A stretch of DNA of 64,000 nt from Planctomycetota bacterium (lineage in GTDB: Bacteria; Planctomycetota; OFTM77), in contig JAJDCO010000108.1 of the NCBI GenBank assembly GCA_029260795.1, positions 111,578 through 175,577 of the forward strand, read 5' to 3'. The translations under genes and the position numbers were made by a program. This document shows positions 53,026-63,400 of this stretch, one piece after another. The notes below the pieces were generated by a model. The model was not told the origin of the DNA, did no database searches, and saw only the letters and a program-made list of their open reading frames with translations. Each line of letters begins with the position of its first letter. The first letter of the stretch is position 1.

Positions 53026-54087
53026 TCAGCTCAGCGCGATCACGAGCCGTTCCAACACATGCACGCCGTACGAGCGCTTGCCGCGCGACGAGAACCCACA
53101 CTTCTCGAGGATGCGGCGCGATGCGACATGCTCGGGGAAGATCAACGCGCAGAGCTTCTCGAGCTGCAGCTCGGAGCGAGCATGGGCGAGCGCTCCGTGC
53201 GCCGAGACATTCTCCTTCTTCAGGCCAGGCCGGAAGGTGATTCTCGTCGTCGAGCGCGTCCGCGGATCGAAGGCATAGATCTCACCATTCGGCTCCTCGT
53301 GAGTGCTGATGAACACGATCAGCCCTTCGAGGTCGGTCGGGAGCGTGGGGTGCGCGTGCGGTCCGGCAGGCCAAAGGGGCAGATTCGGCCAGGGACTGTC
53401 GACGGGAAATGCGTAGCCGCCGTTGCCGGTACCGGGACCGAGCTGGACGTGGTCGAAGAGGAGCAGGTTGTACCGAGTCGCCGCGCCGAGGGGGCCATCC
53501 TGACCGAGCGCATCGGGCCCAAGCGTTATCAGGAGCTCGGCCTGATACACGCTTCGACTCGCGTCGTAGCGCAGCCGCGCCACGCCGTCGCCGATCGGAT
53601 CGGTCTCCTCCGCTCCCACGTGCTGATCCACGTACTGTGATCCGACATCGGCCGCGATAACGGTCCGCGCGTCCTCATTCGGGTCGAGCAGGCCGTTCCC
53701 GTTGACGTCGAAGCTGATGCGAACACCGTCGAAGTCGACCGGGCCGTCGTTGATGTCGAACGCGTGATCGTACGTCTCATCGAACCACTCGAGGGCGACG
53801 TACAAGCTCCGGTCGTCGTTCGCAAACGCCCAGCGGAGCAGCGACGTGCGAACGACCACGCCTTCGCCCAAGTCGCTCTGCAAGGAGACCGTCGCCTCGT
53901 GCACCGTCTCGAAGGCATCGAGGTCGACCACTCCATCGATCGGGAATCGTTCGGCGACCGGCTGACCCGGACCGCCGGATCCCGAGCTGCCTCCACTCGA
54001 GCACGTCAGCAGGCACAGGCTGGCAGTGAGCCACGCGGCGTACCTCAAACGAGCCCGGGCAAAGCGCCCACGAGCCGTCCTACTCAT
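53026..54087 (-). CDS. Lipoprotein with CBM9-like domain, chimeric C-terminus (GNAT tail)
   Basis: 353 residues from ATG 54087 with GGGAGG upstream. Lipobox 'CLLTC' near residue 29. The body resembles a family-9 carbohydrate-binding (DOMON-type) domain: 'IDGVVDLDAFETVHEATVSL', 'ALEWFDETYDHAF', 'VRISFDVNGNGLLDPNED'. Near residue 280 a TolB-like start appears ('DPRTRSTTRITFRPGLKKEN'). The last 45 residues suddenly read as the end of a GNAT acetyltransferase: 'LEKLCALIFPEHVASRRILE' then 'KCGFSSRGK'. A deletion or recombination has probably fused two genes in frame near 53165-53200. Whether the product works is unknown. Confidence 0.75.
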   Translation of the reverse strand: MSRTARGRFARARLRYAAWLTASLCLLTCSSGGSSGSGGPGQPVAERFPIDGVVDLDAFETVHEATVSLQSDLGEGVVVRTSLLRWAFANDDRSLYVALEWFDETYDHAFDINDGPVDFDGVRISFDVNGNGLLDPNEDARTVIAADVGSQYVDQHVGAEETDPIGDGVARLRYDASRSVYQAELLITLGPDALGQDGPLGAATRYNLLLFDHVQLGPGTGNGGYAFPVDSPWPNLPLWPAGPHAHPTLPTDLEGLIVFISTHEEPNGEIYAFDPRTRSTTRITFRPGLKKENVSAHGALAHARSELQLEKLCALIFPEHVASRRILEKCGFSSRGKRSYGVHVLERLVIALS

Positions 54088-54108
54088 GACGACCTCCCTT
54101 TTCGATCC

Positions 54109-55053
54109 TCAATCCGACTGCGGCCAGCGGAGGATCCAGTCGTACTTCTCCTCCAGCTTCACGCGCTCACCGTCGTTGGCCCCGACTACGGTCGTGACCT
54201 CACGGTAGAGCCGAGAAGGTCGCAGGCCCTCCTCTCGAAAGCTGGTCAAGACCTCGGACGTGATCCGAAAGATGCTGGCGGTCTCGAGAAACTCGGCTCT
54301 CTCGGCGCCGGCGAGACCTTGTTGCGCGATCCAGGATCGCAGCTTATCGAGCGCGAGGCCTTCCGCCTCCTCCTGGTTCAGCTCCATCCGACGACGAATG
54401 CGTACGCAACCGGGGAACTCCTTGTCCTCGCCCAGGTGGCGGTAGCTGTCGAGACCGACGATCCTCCCGCCGGTGCCCGGGATCGGCCGGCGGCGTCGAA
54501 GCCGATCCCGGTCGGCGAGGCCGAGATCGACGTAATCGGCCACCCAGAAGCCCCAGAGCTCGCGCGCACGATCCTCTTGAATCGCGATCGCCTGCTCATC
54601 GGTGGCCCGAGCCTCCAACGCCTCCAGCGTCGCCGAGTCCGCACCGGCCTTCCGAGCCGCTTCGACAATCGCGCGCTGCGACTCTCGCACTCCCAAGACC
54701 TCGACGACCTTGCCGGCTCGGCTCAATCGGAGCGAGGGAAGCTGGCTGCGCACGATGGCCTCGATCGGTGACCGCTGCTCGGCCGGCAGCTCGGCGACCG
54801 CCTGGCCCGCAAAGGACTCGAGCACGAGCGCCGTCGACCTCAGCTCGAGCTGATCACTGCCCAAGATCGACTTCAGCTCGAGGCGGAAGCGGCCGACCAC
54901 GACTTCGCCGAACTTGTTCCAATGGAACTCGACGGGTAGTACGGTGGGCACTGGCCAATCGAACGCGGGCTTCTGCTTTCCGGCATCGTCATTCGAGCAG
55001 CCGAAGCCGACAAGAAAGAAGACGAGCAGGCACGCACGTGGGGGTCGGATCAT
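54109..55053 (-). CDS. Hypothetical lipoprotein
   Basis: 314 residues. Lipobox 'FFLVGFGC' near residue 19. The mature part has an N-terminal beta region ('VEFHWNKFGEVVVGRFRLEL') and a helical C-terminal half. It resembles periplasmic proteins of unknown function with 'DYVDLGLADRDRLRRRRPIP'. It precedes the CBM9-like lipoprotein gene by 21 nt, so the two are likely one operon. Confidence 0.75.
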   Translation of the reverse strand: MIRPPRACLLVFFLVGFGCSNDDAGKQKPAFDWPVPTVLPVEFHWNKFGEVVVGRFRLELKSILGSDQLELRSTALVLESFAGQAVAELPAEQRSPIEAIVRSQLPSLRLSRAGKVVEVLGVRESQRAIVEAARKAGADSATLEALEARATDEQAIAIQEDRARELWGFWVADYVDLGLADRDRLRRRRPIPGTGGRIVGLDSYRHLGEDKEFPGCVRIRRRMELNQEEAEGLALDKLRSWIAQQGLAGAERAEFLETASIFRITSEVLTSFREEGLRPSRLYREVTTVVGANDGERVKLEEKYDWILRWPQSD

Positions 55054-55172
55054 GGAATAAAACCTCGGGCTCCGGCGGGGTCGCAGGAAAAAATGGGGGG
55101 CTTCGGACGCAGCGAGCCGCCAGCTTCGGCGTTCGATGTCCGATCTTCAACGCTGAATGTGACGGTGACGGC

Positions 55173-55973
55173 ATGGACCCCTATCTCGAGACGGGCGCAT
55201 TCTACGATCATGTGGTCCCTTATCGAGAGCGAGAGGATGTGAGCTTCTGGGTCGATCTCGCCCGAGAGGCATCGGGACCAGTGCTCGAGCTCGGTTGCGG
55301 CACGGGCCGGGTCTCGATCCCCACGGCGGAAGCCGGCTGCGAGATCGTCGGGCTCGACGCCTCACCCAGCATGCTCACCCGCTGCCGCGAGAAGCGAATG
55401 CGGCTCGACCCGGCCGTGTCCCAGCGTCTCACGTTGGTGGAAGGGGACCTGAGGAGCTTCGAGCTCGGGCGACGCTTCGCGCTCGTCACCACACCCTTTC
55501 GGGTCTTCCAGCACCTCGTGGACGTCGAAGATCAGATCGCGGCGCTCCAGCGAATCCATGCTCACCTCGAGACCGGCGGTCGGTTCGTGCTCGACGTCTT
55601 CAACCCATACCTGCCCGCGCTGGCGACCCAGGACCGATCCGCTCTGCCGATGATCGAGCCCGAGTTCACTCTTCCCGACGGTCGCCGGGTCGTGCGCTCC
55701 CATCGAATCCATGGCCGAGATCACGTTCGCCAGGTGACCGATGTCGAGCTTCAGTACCTGGTGACTCATCCGGACGGTCGTGAGGAGACTCGGAGCCACC
55801 GATTCGAGATGCGGCACTTCTTCCGCTACGAGGCCGAGCACCTGCTCGAGCGCTGCGGATTGCGAGTCGACCGGGTCTTGGGGGGCTACGACGGTCGACC
55901 CTTCGGGAGCGACGAGCCCGGCGAGCTGATCGTGCTGGCGCACCGGCCGGAGATCACGAAGACACCGGAATGA
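55173..55973 (+). CDS. SAM-dependent class I methyltransferase
   Basis: 266 residues. Motif I 'VLELGCGTGRVSIPTAEAG' in pattern, motif II 'IVGLDASPSML', motif III region 'RFALVTTPFRVFQHLVD', and 'LETGGRFVLDVFNPYLP' (post-III). The start at ATG 55173 gives the usual 'YLETGAFYDHVVPYREREDV' helix. Substrate unknown. It is divergent from the lipoprotein pair. Confidence 0.9.
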   Translation: MDPYLETGAFYDHVVPYREREDVSFWVDLAREASGPVLELGCGTGRVSIPTAEAGCEIVGLDASPSMLTRCREKRMRLDPAVSQRLTLVEGDLRSFELGRRFALVTTPFRVFQHLVDVEDQIAALQRIHAHLETGGRFVLDVFNPYLPALATQDRSALPMIEPEFTLPDGRRVVRSHRIHGRDHVRQVTDVELQYLVTHPDGREETRSHRFEMRHFFRYEAEHLLERCGLRVDRVLGGYDGRPFGSDEPGELIVLAHRPEITKTPE

Positions 55974-56128
55974 CGGGATCGACCGGCTTTCGTCGTTGAT
56001 ACGAATACTTGGCAAACATTGGCACCTCCCGCCGCCGGCTAGGGAATCCGGCGACCGGTGCCCCAGCGGGTCGGACTTCGAATGGCGCCCGGCGACCCGC
56101 CGGCTGTCCTTTCGAAGGAGGTCCTTCG

Positions 56129-56662
56129 ATGATGCTTTGGCTACTCGTCTCACTCACGACTCGACCGCGATCCACTTCGTCCTCGCTCTGGTCCAAGTCC
56201 CCTTCCGCCTCACCGGTGATTCGGTCCGTCCAGATCTACTCGATACCGCGAGATCCAGGTCGACTCGCCGGAGTCCTGGAGCGAGTCGGGCTCGCCGGCC
56301 GAGCTCGAGACGAGCTCGCGGCCGCTTGGCTGCGCGCCCCAGCCTCGCAGTATCTGGCCATCGTGCTCCTCGAGCCGTGGGCCGGACAGCGTGACCTGAC
56401 CTTCCACACGCACGTGGACGACGGCCTGGCCGTCTTGGGATCCCGAGATCGGACGCTCCTCGAGCGCCCCGTCCCGACCGCGTTCTTGGACGTTCTCCCC
56501 AGCTCGGCTCCAGCCGAGCATCGCCGAGGGGCACTCTGCCTGGAAGTCCTCGAGGGCGACCGGCTGATCGAGACGTTCTGGAAACGCCTTCCGGGTCGCG
56601 CCGGCGGGCGAGGACCGAAACCCCTCCGTGGCTCCCAGTCCGATGCGACCGGATGCTCGTAG
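56129..56662 (+). CDS. Hypothetical protein with short hydrophobic leader
   Basis: 177 residues from ATG 56129, preceded by GAAGGAGG at ideal spacing. Leader 'MMLWLLVSLT' is followed by a Ser/Arg-rich linker, then 'RVGLAGRARDELAAAWLRAP' and 'LAIVLLEPWAGQRDLTFHTH'. The last part 'GALCLEVLEGDRLIETFWKR' looks like a beta-rich domain. Not recognised. The strong ribosome site is the best support. Confidence 0.5.
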   Translation: MMLWLLVSLTTRPRSTSSSLWSKSPSASPVIRSVQIYSIPRDPGRLAGVLERVGLAGRARDELAAAWLRAPASQYLAIVLLEPWAGQRDLTFHTHVDDGLAVLGSRDRTLLERPVPTAFLDVLPSSAPAEHRRGALCLEVLEGDRLIETFWKRLPGRAGGRGPKPLRGSQSDATGCS

Positions 56663-56691
56663 AGCTGCACCGTGCGCAGTCAGTCGGATGA

Positions 56692-56878
56692 CACCGCGGA
56701 CTCGAAGGAAGCGGCTCAACGTCGCCAAGCCCGACGGCGATCTTCTTCGCCTCGGGCCGCGGCACCTCAGCGCGACGAAGATGAGAGAGCGGGCGCGAAA
56801 GACGGGCGAACCCACTCGTATCGCACGACCTCCCACCAGGCTGAAGCCTGGCCTCCGAAGAAAGCCTGGCCTCCGAGG
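56692..56878. repeat. Two dispersed extragenic repeats in the gap before the DUF885 gene
   Basis: 56692-56743 matches 20166-20217 (44 of 52 identical by eye). 56839-56860 matches 24279-24300, and its core agcctggcctccga is repeated at once at 56863-56876. No gene lies in this 237-bp gap. Confidence 0.6.
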
Positions 56879-56899
56879 GAAGCCGGCGCGTGATCCGTA

Positions 56900-58681
56900 T
56901 CAGCTCTGCGCTTTGGTCTCGTCGATGTATCGCCGCACGAGGCGCTCAAGGACGTCGAGTGGAACCGCGCCGCTGCCCAGCACCACGTCGTGGAAATCTC
57001 GTCGATCGAAAGCCTCACCGAGCTCTCGCTCGGCCCTTCCCCTCAGCTCACGGATCTTCAGCTCTCCCATCTTGTAGGCGAGGGCCTGTCCCGGCCAAGC
57101 GATGTACCGGTCGATCTCGGTCGTGATGTTGTGGAGCGAGAGGGCCGTGTTCTCGGCCATGAAGTCGATCGCCTCCTGCCTCGTCCAGCCGAGTGCATGG
57201 ATCCCGGTATCGACGACGAGTCGGCAGGCTCGCCACATCTCGAAGGTGAGTCGACCGAAGTCGCTGTACGGGTCCCCGTAGAAGCCGGCCTCGAGGCCGA
57301 GCCGTTCGGCGTAGAGTGCCCATCCTTCCACGAAGGCGGTCGCGCCATGGAAGCGACGCAGGCGAGGAAGCTGCTCGAGCTCTTGCTGCAAGGCGAGCTG
57401 GAGATGATGTCCTGGCACGGCCTCATGGAGGGAGAGCGCCTCGAGCTCGTAGAGCGGGCGGCTCGGGAGGTCGTGCGTATTCAGGAAGTACATACCGGCC
57501 CGCGAGCCGTCTCCCGCGGGCTCTTCGTAGTAAGCGGTGGTCGTCTTGGGCGCGATGAAGTCGGGAACCGGTTGCAAGCCGTACGGCATCTCGGGCAGGC
57601 GACCGAAGAGCTTGGGGAGCTGGCCGTCCATGCGTTTGCAGATGAGGGCCGCTCTCTCGAGCAGTGCCTCGGGAGTCGGCGCGACGAACTGCGGATCGGT
57701 GCGGAGAAAGGTGAGGAAGTCGTCGAAGCTCCCTTCGAACGCGAGCTCCGTGACGATCGTCTCCATCTCGGCCCGAATGCGCTGAACCTCCTGGTGCCCG
57801 ATCTCGTGGATCGCCTCCGGAGTGAGATCGAGCGTCGTATAGTGCCGGACACGATGCTCATAGTAGCGCCGGCCGTCGGGGAGATCGGAGGCGGCGATCG
57901 TCTCGCGGGATCCTGGTCGATACTCTTCTCGCATGAAAACCAGGAAGCGCCGGTAGCCGGGCACGACGACCTCGGTGATCGCCTGGTGACCGTCTCGCGT
58001 CAGCCGCTCGCGGGAAGCGGCCTCGATGCGATCGGGGAACTGTGTGAAGGGACGCGCCAGCCGACTGTCCTCGGGTCGCTCGACGACGTGCGCCGAGATC
58101 GTCTCGTCGTAGCCTTCGAGGACGACGCGCGGCAGCGTCCACCCGCTCTTCAGCCCGGAGCGCATGAGCGCAATGTGCTGCTCCACCCACGGCCCGAAGG
58201 CGCGGAGCCGGGCGATGTACGCTTCGTAGTCCGACTCGGTATCGAGCGGCGTGATGTCGGGAAGCTGGGCGAAGTCGATGTGGAAGCCCGCTCGGTTCGT
58301 GATCGGGATTCGGTGGCCTCCGAGCTCGATGTCGGCGATGCGATCGTCGAGGAGCCGCTCGACGAACTCGGCATTGATCACGGCCGGCTCGGAGAGCCGG
58401 GTCCGGTCGATGGCTTCGAGACGCTCTCGGAAGCCTCGGAGCTGACCAAGCCGCCGCGTCCACGCCGCCGGCGAGACGTCGCCGAGGCGATCGCGGCCAC
58501 GGGTTTCACCAAGACGCGTCGCGAACAGCGGATCCGCGGCGAGGTCCGCCTCCCAGATGTCCTTGCCGAGCAGCTCGAGCTGGACCAGGGAGGAGGCTTC
58601 GGGCTCCTCGAGTGAGAACGGCGAGCAGCCGCTCAGCAGACCGATCCAGAGCAGCAGGCTCGTCGCCCGACGTAGCATCAT
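56900..58681 (-). CDS. DUF885 family zinc-peptidase-like lipoprotein
   Basis: 593 residues from ATG 58681. Lipobox 'LLWIGLLSGC' near residue 19. The HExxH-like motif is 'LHEAVPGHHLQLAL' near residue 419, with the later Glu in 'FVEGWALYAERLG' and 'TFEMWRACRLVVDTGIHALG'. These are the hallmarks of DUF885, predicted metallocarboxypeptidase-like enzymes. 'YYEEPAGDGSRAGMYFLNTHD' is also conserved. Role: peptide degradation at the membrane or in the periplasm. It lies after the TlpA-like gene only in position (same strand, 40-nt gap), so co-transcription is possible. Confidence 0.9.
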   Translation of the reverse strand: MMLRRATSLLLWIGLLSGCSPFSLEEPEASSLVQLELLGKDIWEADLAADPLFATRLGETRGRDRLGDVSPAAWTRRLGQLRGFRERLEAIDRTRLSEPAVINAEFVERLLDDRIADIELGGHRIPITNRAGFHIDFAQLPDITPLDTESDYEAYIARLRAFGPWVEQHIALMRSGLKSGWTLPRVVLEGYDETISAHVVERPEDSRLARPFTQFPDRIEAASRERLTRDGHQAITEVVVPGYRRFLVFMREEYRPGSRETIAASDLPDGRRYYEHRVRHYTTLDLTPEAIHEIGHQEVQRIRAEMETIVTELAFEGSFDDFLTFLRTDPQFVAPTPEALLERAALICKRMDGQLPKLFGRLPEMPYGLQPVPDFIAPKTTTAYYEEPAGDGSRAGMYFLNTHDLPSRPLYELEALSLHEAVPGHHLQLALQQELEQLPRLRRFHGATAFVEGWALYAERLGLEAGFYGDPYSDFGRLTFEMWRACRLVVDTGIHALGWTRQEAIDFMAENTALSLHNITTEIDRYIAWPGQALAYKMGELKIRELRGRAERELGEAFDRRDFHDVVLGSGAVPLDVLERLVRRYIDETKAQS

Positions 58682-58721
58682 TCCTTCATTTCCTCTCGAG
58701 TGTCTGGAGCGGCTCATCCGC

Positions 58722-59948
58722 TCAGCGATCGCCGTTCTCGGACAACAACCCTTCGAGGATCGACTCGAAGCGCGATCGCAGATTGTCGTAGGCCGGACCC
58801 GTCGCGGGTCCGCTGAAGCCCGTGTGCACCGCCACCACCTCGCCGTCCGCCGTCAGGAAGATCGTGGTCGGGTACGAGCGCACGCGGTCGAGTGCCTTCA
58901 AGGCCTCGGTCGCTTTCTTCTTGTCCGACGGCCCCGCGATCAGGATCGGGTAGGCGCTCCCGTGACGCTCCTGATAGCGACGGATCTGTGCGACGTTGCG
59001 CTCGAAGTCGTCGGTCAGCTCGAAGGCCAGGCCCAGGATCGACAGCCCGCGCGGCCCGAAGCGCTCCTGGAGCTCTTTGAGATAGGCCGCCTGATCATGA
59101 CAGTTCGGACACCACGAGCCGAAGACGTAGAGGATGCGGGCGCGCCCGTCGAAGGCCGGATCCGCGAGCGAGCGCTTCTTTCCCGTGAGGTCGGGGAACT
59201 CGAGATCGGCGAGGGCGATGTGGTCGATCCACTTGGTTTGCTCGAACGCGTCCGGCAGCGCGGCCTCGAGATCGGGCGTGGCCGTCCAGGTCTCGTGCCA
59301 GCTATCGCGCGACCAGAAGTCACCTCGGAGGCGCCCGGCATCATCGAGGCGCGCGTCGAAGAGAAAGGCGTGCGCCCCATCGAAGCACGACAGCCGCAGG
59401 CGGTTCCCCTCGAAGGACCCGGCGAGGAAACGGTAGTCACCGGTCGTGGTGAGAAAGGTGGCTTCGACGGTGCCGGTCGCGCCGAAGCGCAGGATCATCA
59501 CACTCGGGTCGTCGCTCTTCTCGAACTGCACGTGCCAGCGCTCGGGCGCCTCGAGGCGCGGGCTGGCGACCGACGCCGGCAACGGCTCGAAGCGCGGCCC
59601 AATTCCGGCGCGCGCCCGGAAGGGCAGCTTGGACCACTTCTCGGTGCCGCTCCGCTTCGTCCACTCCCCGCGCAGCTCGGTGCCATCGGCCTCGATCGTC
59701 GCCCGGATCCCAGAGTCGTAGTGGGGTATCGCGAGCCGCAGCTCTTCGCCAGCGACCTCGACCTCGGGAATCTCGATCCGCTCGGACCCGTTCACGACCG
59801 TCGCCTGCCACGTGTCGCCGTCCTGGGACAGATCGAGCCCGAACGGAAGCTGCCCCCCCGGACTCTCCAACCAAGCCCGCCACGAGCCGGGTTGGAGGTC
59901 GGGAGTGGGGAGAGTCGAGGAGACGAGTAACGTCAGCAGCGAGAGCAT
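58722..59948 (-). CDS. TlpA/ResA-like thioredoxin protein with N-terminal beta domain
   Basis: 408 residues. A short signal peptide ('MLSLLTLLVSSTLP') leads to two beta-rich repeats ('GSWRAWLESPGGQLPFGLDL', 'WHVQFEKSDDPSVMILRFGA'). From about residue 255 a thioredoxin fold follows with 'YVFGSWCPNCHDQAAYLKEL' (CPNC) and 'PTTIFLTADGEVVAVHTGF'. TlpA-like proteins reduce disulfides in the periplasm. Architecture with N-terminal sheets is common in Bacteroidota and planctomycetes. Confidence 0.9.
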   Translation of the reverse strand: MLSLLTLLVSSTLPTPDLQPGSWRAWLESPGGQLPFGLDLSQDGDTWQATVVNGSERIEIPEVEVAGEELRLAIPHYDSGIRATIEADGTELRGEWTKRSGTEKWSKLPFRARAGIGPRFEPLPASVASPRLEAPERWHVQFEKSDDPSVMILRFGATGTVEATFLTTTGDYRFLAGSFEGNRLRLSCFDGAHAFLFDARLDDAGRLRGDFWSRDSWHETWTATPDLEAALPDAFEQTKWIDHIALADLEFPDLTGKKRSLADPAFDGRARILYVFGSWCPNCHDQAAYLKELQERFGPRGLSILGLAFELTDDFERNVAQIRRYQERHGSAYPILIAGPSDKKKATEALKALDRVRSYPTTIFLTADGEVVAVHTGFSGPATGPAYDNLRSRFESILEGLLSENGDR

Positions 59949-60400
59949 CGAGGTAGTCTCCGGAAAGTGGAGGAGGCCCGTTGCTGAAGCATAGGCGAAC
60001 GCGGGTGTGGCGGGAACAGTCTGCGGCGAGCGGTTTGCCGCGAAAACCGCTGGACCACCCGCGGTCCCAGCGACTCAACCAGAAGCAGTGCGTCTGCGCA
60101 GCTCCGCCGCGGTTGCGCCTCGCGCGGCGGGCGGCATCGCTGCGCTCGCCGCGGGGCGGGAGCCGGCTTCGGCTCGGCTCCCGCGAAGGCCGGTTCGGGC
60201 GAAGCCCTCCCGGCCGAGGATGCTCGCCGGCCGCTTCGCGGGCCCTGCTCGATCCGCGGACCACGCCGCGTGCCCGCGTCTAGCCGGCTCACGCTCCGGC
60301 TTCGCACGGAGCGGAGCGCTCGAGACAAGACCCCTTGCCCCGGGCCCCACACCGGCCACCGAGTCACCGCTCACGGCTGACCCGGAGTAAAGAAGTAAGG
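59949..60400. other. 452-bp GC-rich gap with stacked hairpins
   Basis: No gene is supported. GGGAGCCG / CGGCTCCC (60158-60165 / 60175-60182) forms an 8-bp stem. Right after it GGCCGG / CCGGCC (60188-60193 / 60210-60215) encloses GGGC-gaa-GCCC. The pair may be extragenic palindromic elements or an RNA structure. Confidence 0.5.
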
Positions 60401-63400
60401 TCAATCAGTGATGACCCTGGCGGGGCGGAGGCCGAGGAAGTCCCAGAAGTCGTTCGGCGAGATGAGGTTGCGGGACGCCGAACGCGCGTACTCGGCCGTG
60501 TAGTTGAAGCTGCCTCCGCGGTAGACGCAGGCGCGGGGGCCTCTCCCGGAGCGCAGGCCATCGCCGGCTCGAGGGTCGATCTCGTAGTTGTGAATATAGT
60601 CTCGGCACCATTCCCACAAGCTGCCGTGCACGTCGTGGAGGCCGAACGGATTCGGCTCGTAGCGCCCAACCGGACCAAATTCACGGCCGTCGTCAAACAC
60701 CGCGACTCCCTCCAGCTCTTCCTCGGTGGCAGCGATCGACCAAGGCGTTGTGGTGCCGGCCCGTGCTCCATACTCCCATTGCGCCTCGGTCGGCAGCTTG
60801 AGCCCGATCGCGGAGAGGGTCGCGTCGCACTCGTCCCACGAGACTCGTGCGACGGGGTTCCGCCAATCTTCCAGATCCAAGAGCCTTCTAGGATCCTCCC
60901 CGGTCAGCACGAGCCACTGGCGGCGAGTGGCTTCGTACTTCGAGAGAAAGAAGGCCTCGAGCGCCACGCGGCGGACCGGTGCCTCGTCGAAAACGGCATT
61001 CTCATCGTAATTGGGCCCATTCGGGTCCTCTTTCTGCGCGCCCATCCAGAACTCGCCGGCGGGCAGCAGCACGAAGACCAGGCCCATGCCCTCTTCGATC
61101 TGGATCCGGCCCTCCTCGCCACGCAGGGCCTCGTCTCCCGACTCGAGGTGCGAGAACTCCCACAGTCCCGACTTCGGGTCCTTACCGATGGGAAGCAATC
61201 CGTACTGAGGGGAGACCTTCAGACCGCCGTACGCCTGCAGCTGAGCGATGTCGGTGATCGCCTCTTTCCAGCGGCGACGGGCGTGGTCGCTGTCCAACGT
61301 TTGCCGGATCATCCCGCGGACGTGCTCGAGACGATGGCGGACCTCGGCCAGACTCGTGCCGAGCTTCGAGAGCGGAGGCATCTCGCCCTGGACCTCGAGG
61401 AATGCTTCGAGGTCCCCGACCAGCCGGGTGAGGCCCCGGACTCGCCAGTCACGTTGCTCCGCCGTCAGCTCGCGGAGGAGCTCACTGGACGAAGCGGTGT
61501 TGTCGTCCGCCCCAAGCTGCTGCAGCTTTTCAGCCAGTCGCTTCCGCTCGGGACGCAATGCCTCGGCTCGCCGAATCCAGCTCTCCATCGGCATCACGAG
61601 ACGCGGTCCCTCGAGCCACGGAAACGCCTCGGCCTCCCGCAGCAGGTCTTCCAACGTCGCCGAGAGCGACAGATCGAGCGTCTCGCGCAACACCTGGCGA
61701 GCTCGTGCATCGCTCGCCTGCGCCCTGGTCGTGGCCAGCTCGGCCTCGTCCCGCGCGTCCGTCACTTGCCGGAACGCGATGATTGTCCCCACAACGATCA
61801 CGACGAGCGCCATTGCCACGACCGCCGCAACGCCTTTGTGCCGACGGATCGCCATGCGCAGCACGTAGCCCAGGCTTGGGGGGCGAGCGCTTATGGGACG
61901 GTCTTCGACGAACGCCTCCAAATCGCCGGACAGCTCGGCGGCCGTGTCGTAGCGGAGCTTGGGGTCCTTCTCGGTCGCCTTGCGGACGATGGTGGCCAGG
62001 TCGCGAGGTGCGCTGCGGTTGGCCTTCTCGATCGGGACAGGCGCCTCACGGAGAATCTGCTCGATGAGGCGCGCCTGGTTGTCGCCGTCGAAGAAAGGCC
62101 GATCGGTGATGAGCTCGTAAAGGGTCGCTCCGAGCGAGTACACGTCCGCGCGCCGATCGAGGGAGAGGAGGTTCCTTTGCAGCTGCTCAGGCGGCATGTA
62201 GCGCAGCGTTCCGAGCACCTGCCCCTTATCGACCGTCAAGGAGACCGATGCGTTCTCCATCGCCGCCAGGCCCAAATCCATCACCACGGCGCGATGATCC
62301 GCCGCCGTGATCATCACGTTGGCGGGCTTCAGGTCGCGGTGGATGATGCCGTGCTCGTGCAGGTGATCGACGCCGAGGGCCGCGTCCCGGAAGAACCGCG
62401 CCACCTCGACATAGCGGTCGCTGCCACTCTTCGAGTGCACGGCCGCCTTGGGCACGTCGGGGGCATTCTCGAACAGCGCCTGCCGCTCCTTCCGCGCCGC
62501 CTCGCATGCCGTCGACACCGCCGAGCTGAAATCACCCGTCTTCGAGAGCGCCTTGGCCACGTCCTCGAGGTCGGCGCCCTCGACGTACTCCATCGCATAG
62601 AAGGGCACGCCCTCGCGCATCCCCGACGTGAGGATCTTCACGACGTTCGGATGCTCACACCGCGAGAGCGCCGCGACCTCTCGCCGAAACCGCGCCAGCG
62701 CAACCGGGTCCTGAGCCAGGTGCTTGGGTAGCAGCTTCAGGGCGACCCGTCTGCCCAGCGTCGACTGCTCGGCGAGGTAGACCTCGCCCATGCCACCTTC
62801 ACCCAGCTTGCCCAGGATCTGGAACTCGGCGAAGTGGTCGCCTTCCGGCGCTGACTCGGGCTCGGGCTCGTCGGGAGGCGCCGTGAACAGCCGATCGAGG
62901 TCGGCCTCGAGCGTCGGTGCCAGCTCCGAGAGAGCCCCCCCGCGCAGGATCTCGCCCGAGCCATAGTCGAGGTACTCGGGCCGCCGGCCTTGCCCGTTGA
63001 AGCACGAGAGCTTCTCGGTCTCCTCATCGAACAGCAGCCACGGATACAGGCTCCGCCACACGTCACCCGCGCGCCAGTACAACCGATGCGGCTCGATGTC
63101 GGACCCCACCGCCGTACCGCCTTGAGCCAGCACACGCGGGATCTCGCCGGTCAAATCCAGCACGTGCGCCCGGCGGCCCTCGCCGCCCTGCAAGGCCACG
63201 GTGCCCACGAAGAGCATCTTGCCCGTCGGCGGTAGGAAGAGCTCGGCCTCCCAGGCGGCATCGAGCGCACCGAGCAGGATCTCGCCCGCGTCCTGATTGA
63301 ACGAGGGCGTGCGCGCCGAGCCGTGACCGACGACCTTGTTGCGATAGGCCGGCAAGGCATCGAGCAGCTCGCGCCCGCTCACGCTCCGGCGCTCCGGCTT

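Noticed and set aside
56990..58615. 541-codon plus-strand open frame opposite the DUF885 gene
   Set aside because: Shadow of a recognised peptidase family gene.
60335..62731. 798-codon plus-strand open frame opposite the kinase gene
   Set aside because: Shadow of the kinase-FGE protein; no conserved motif.
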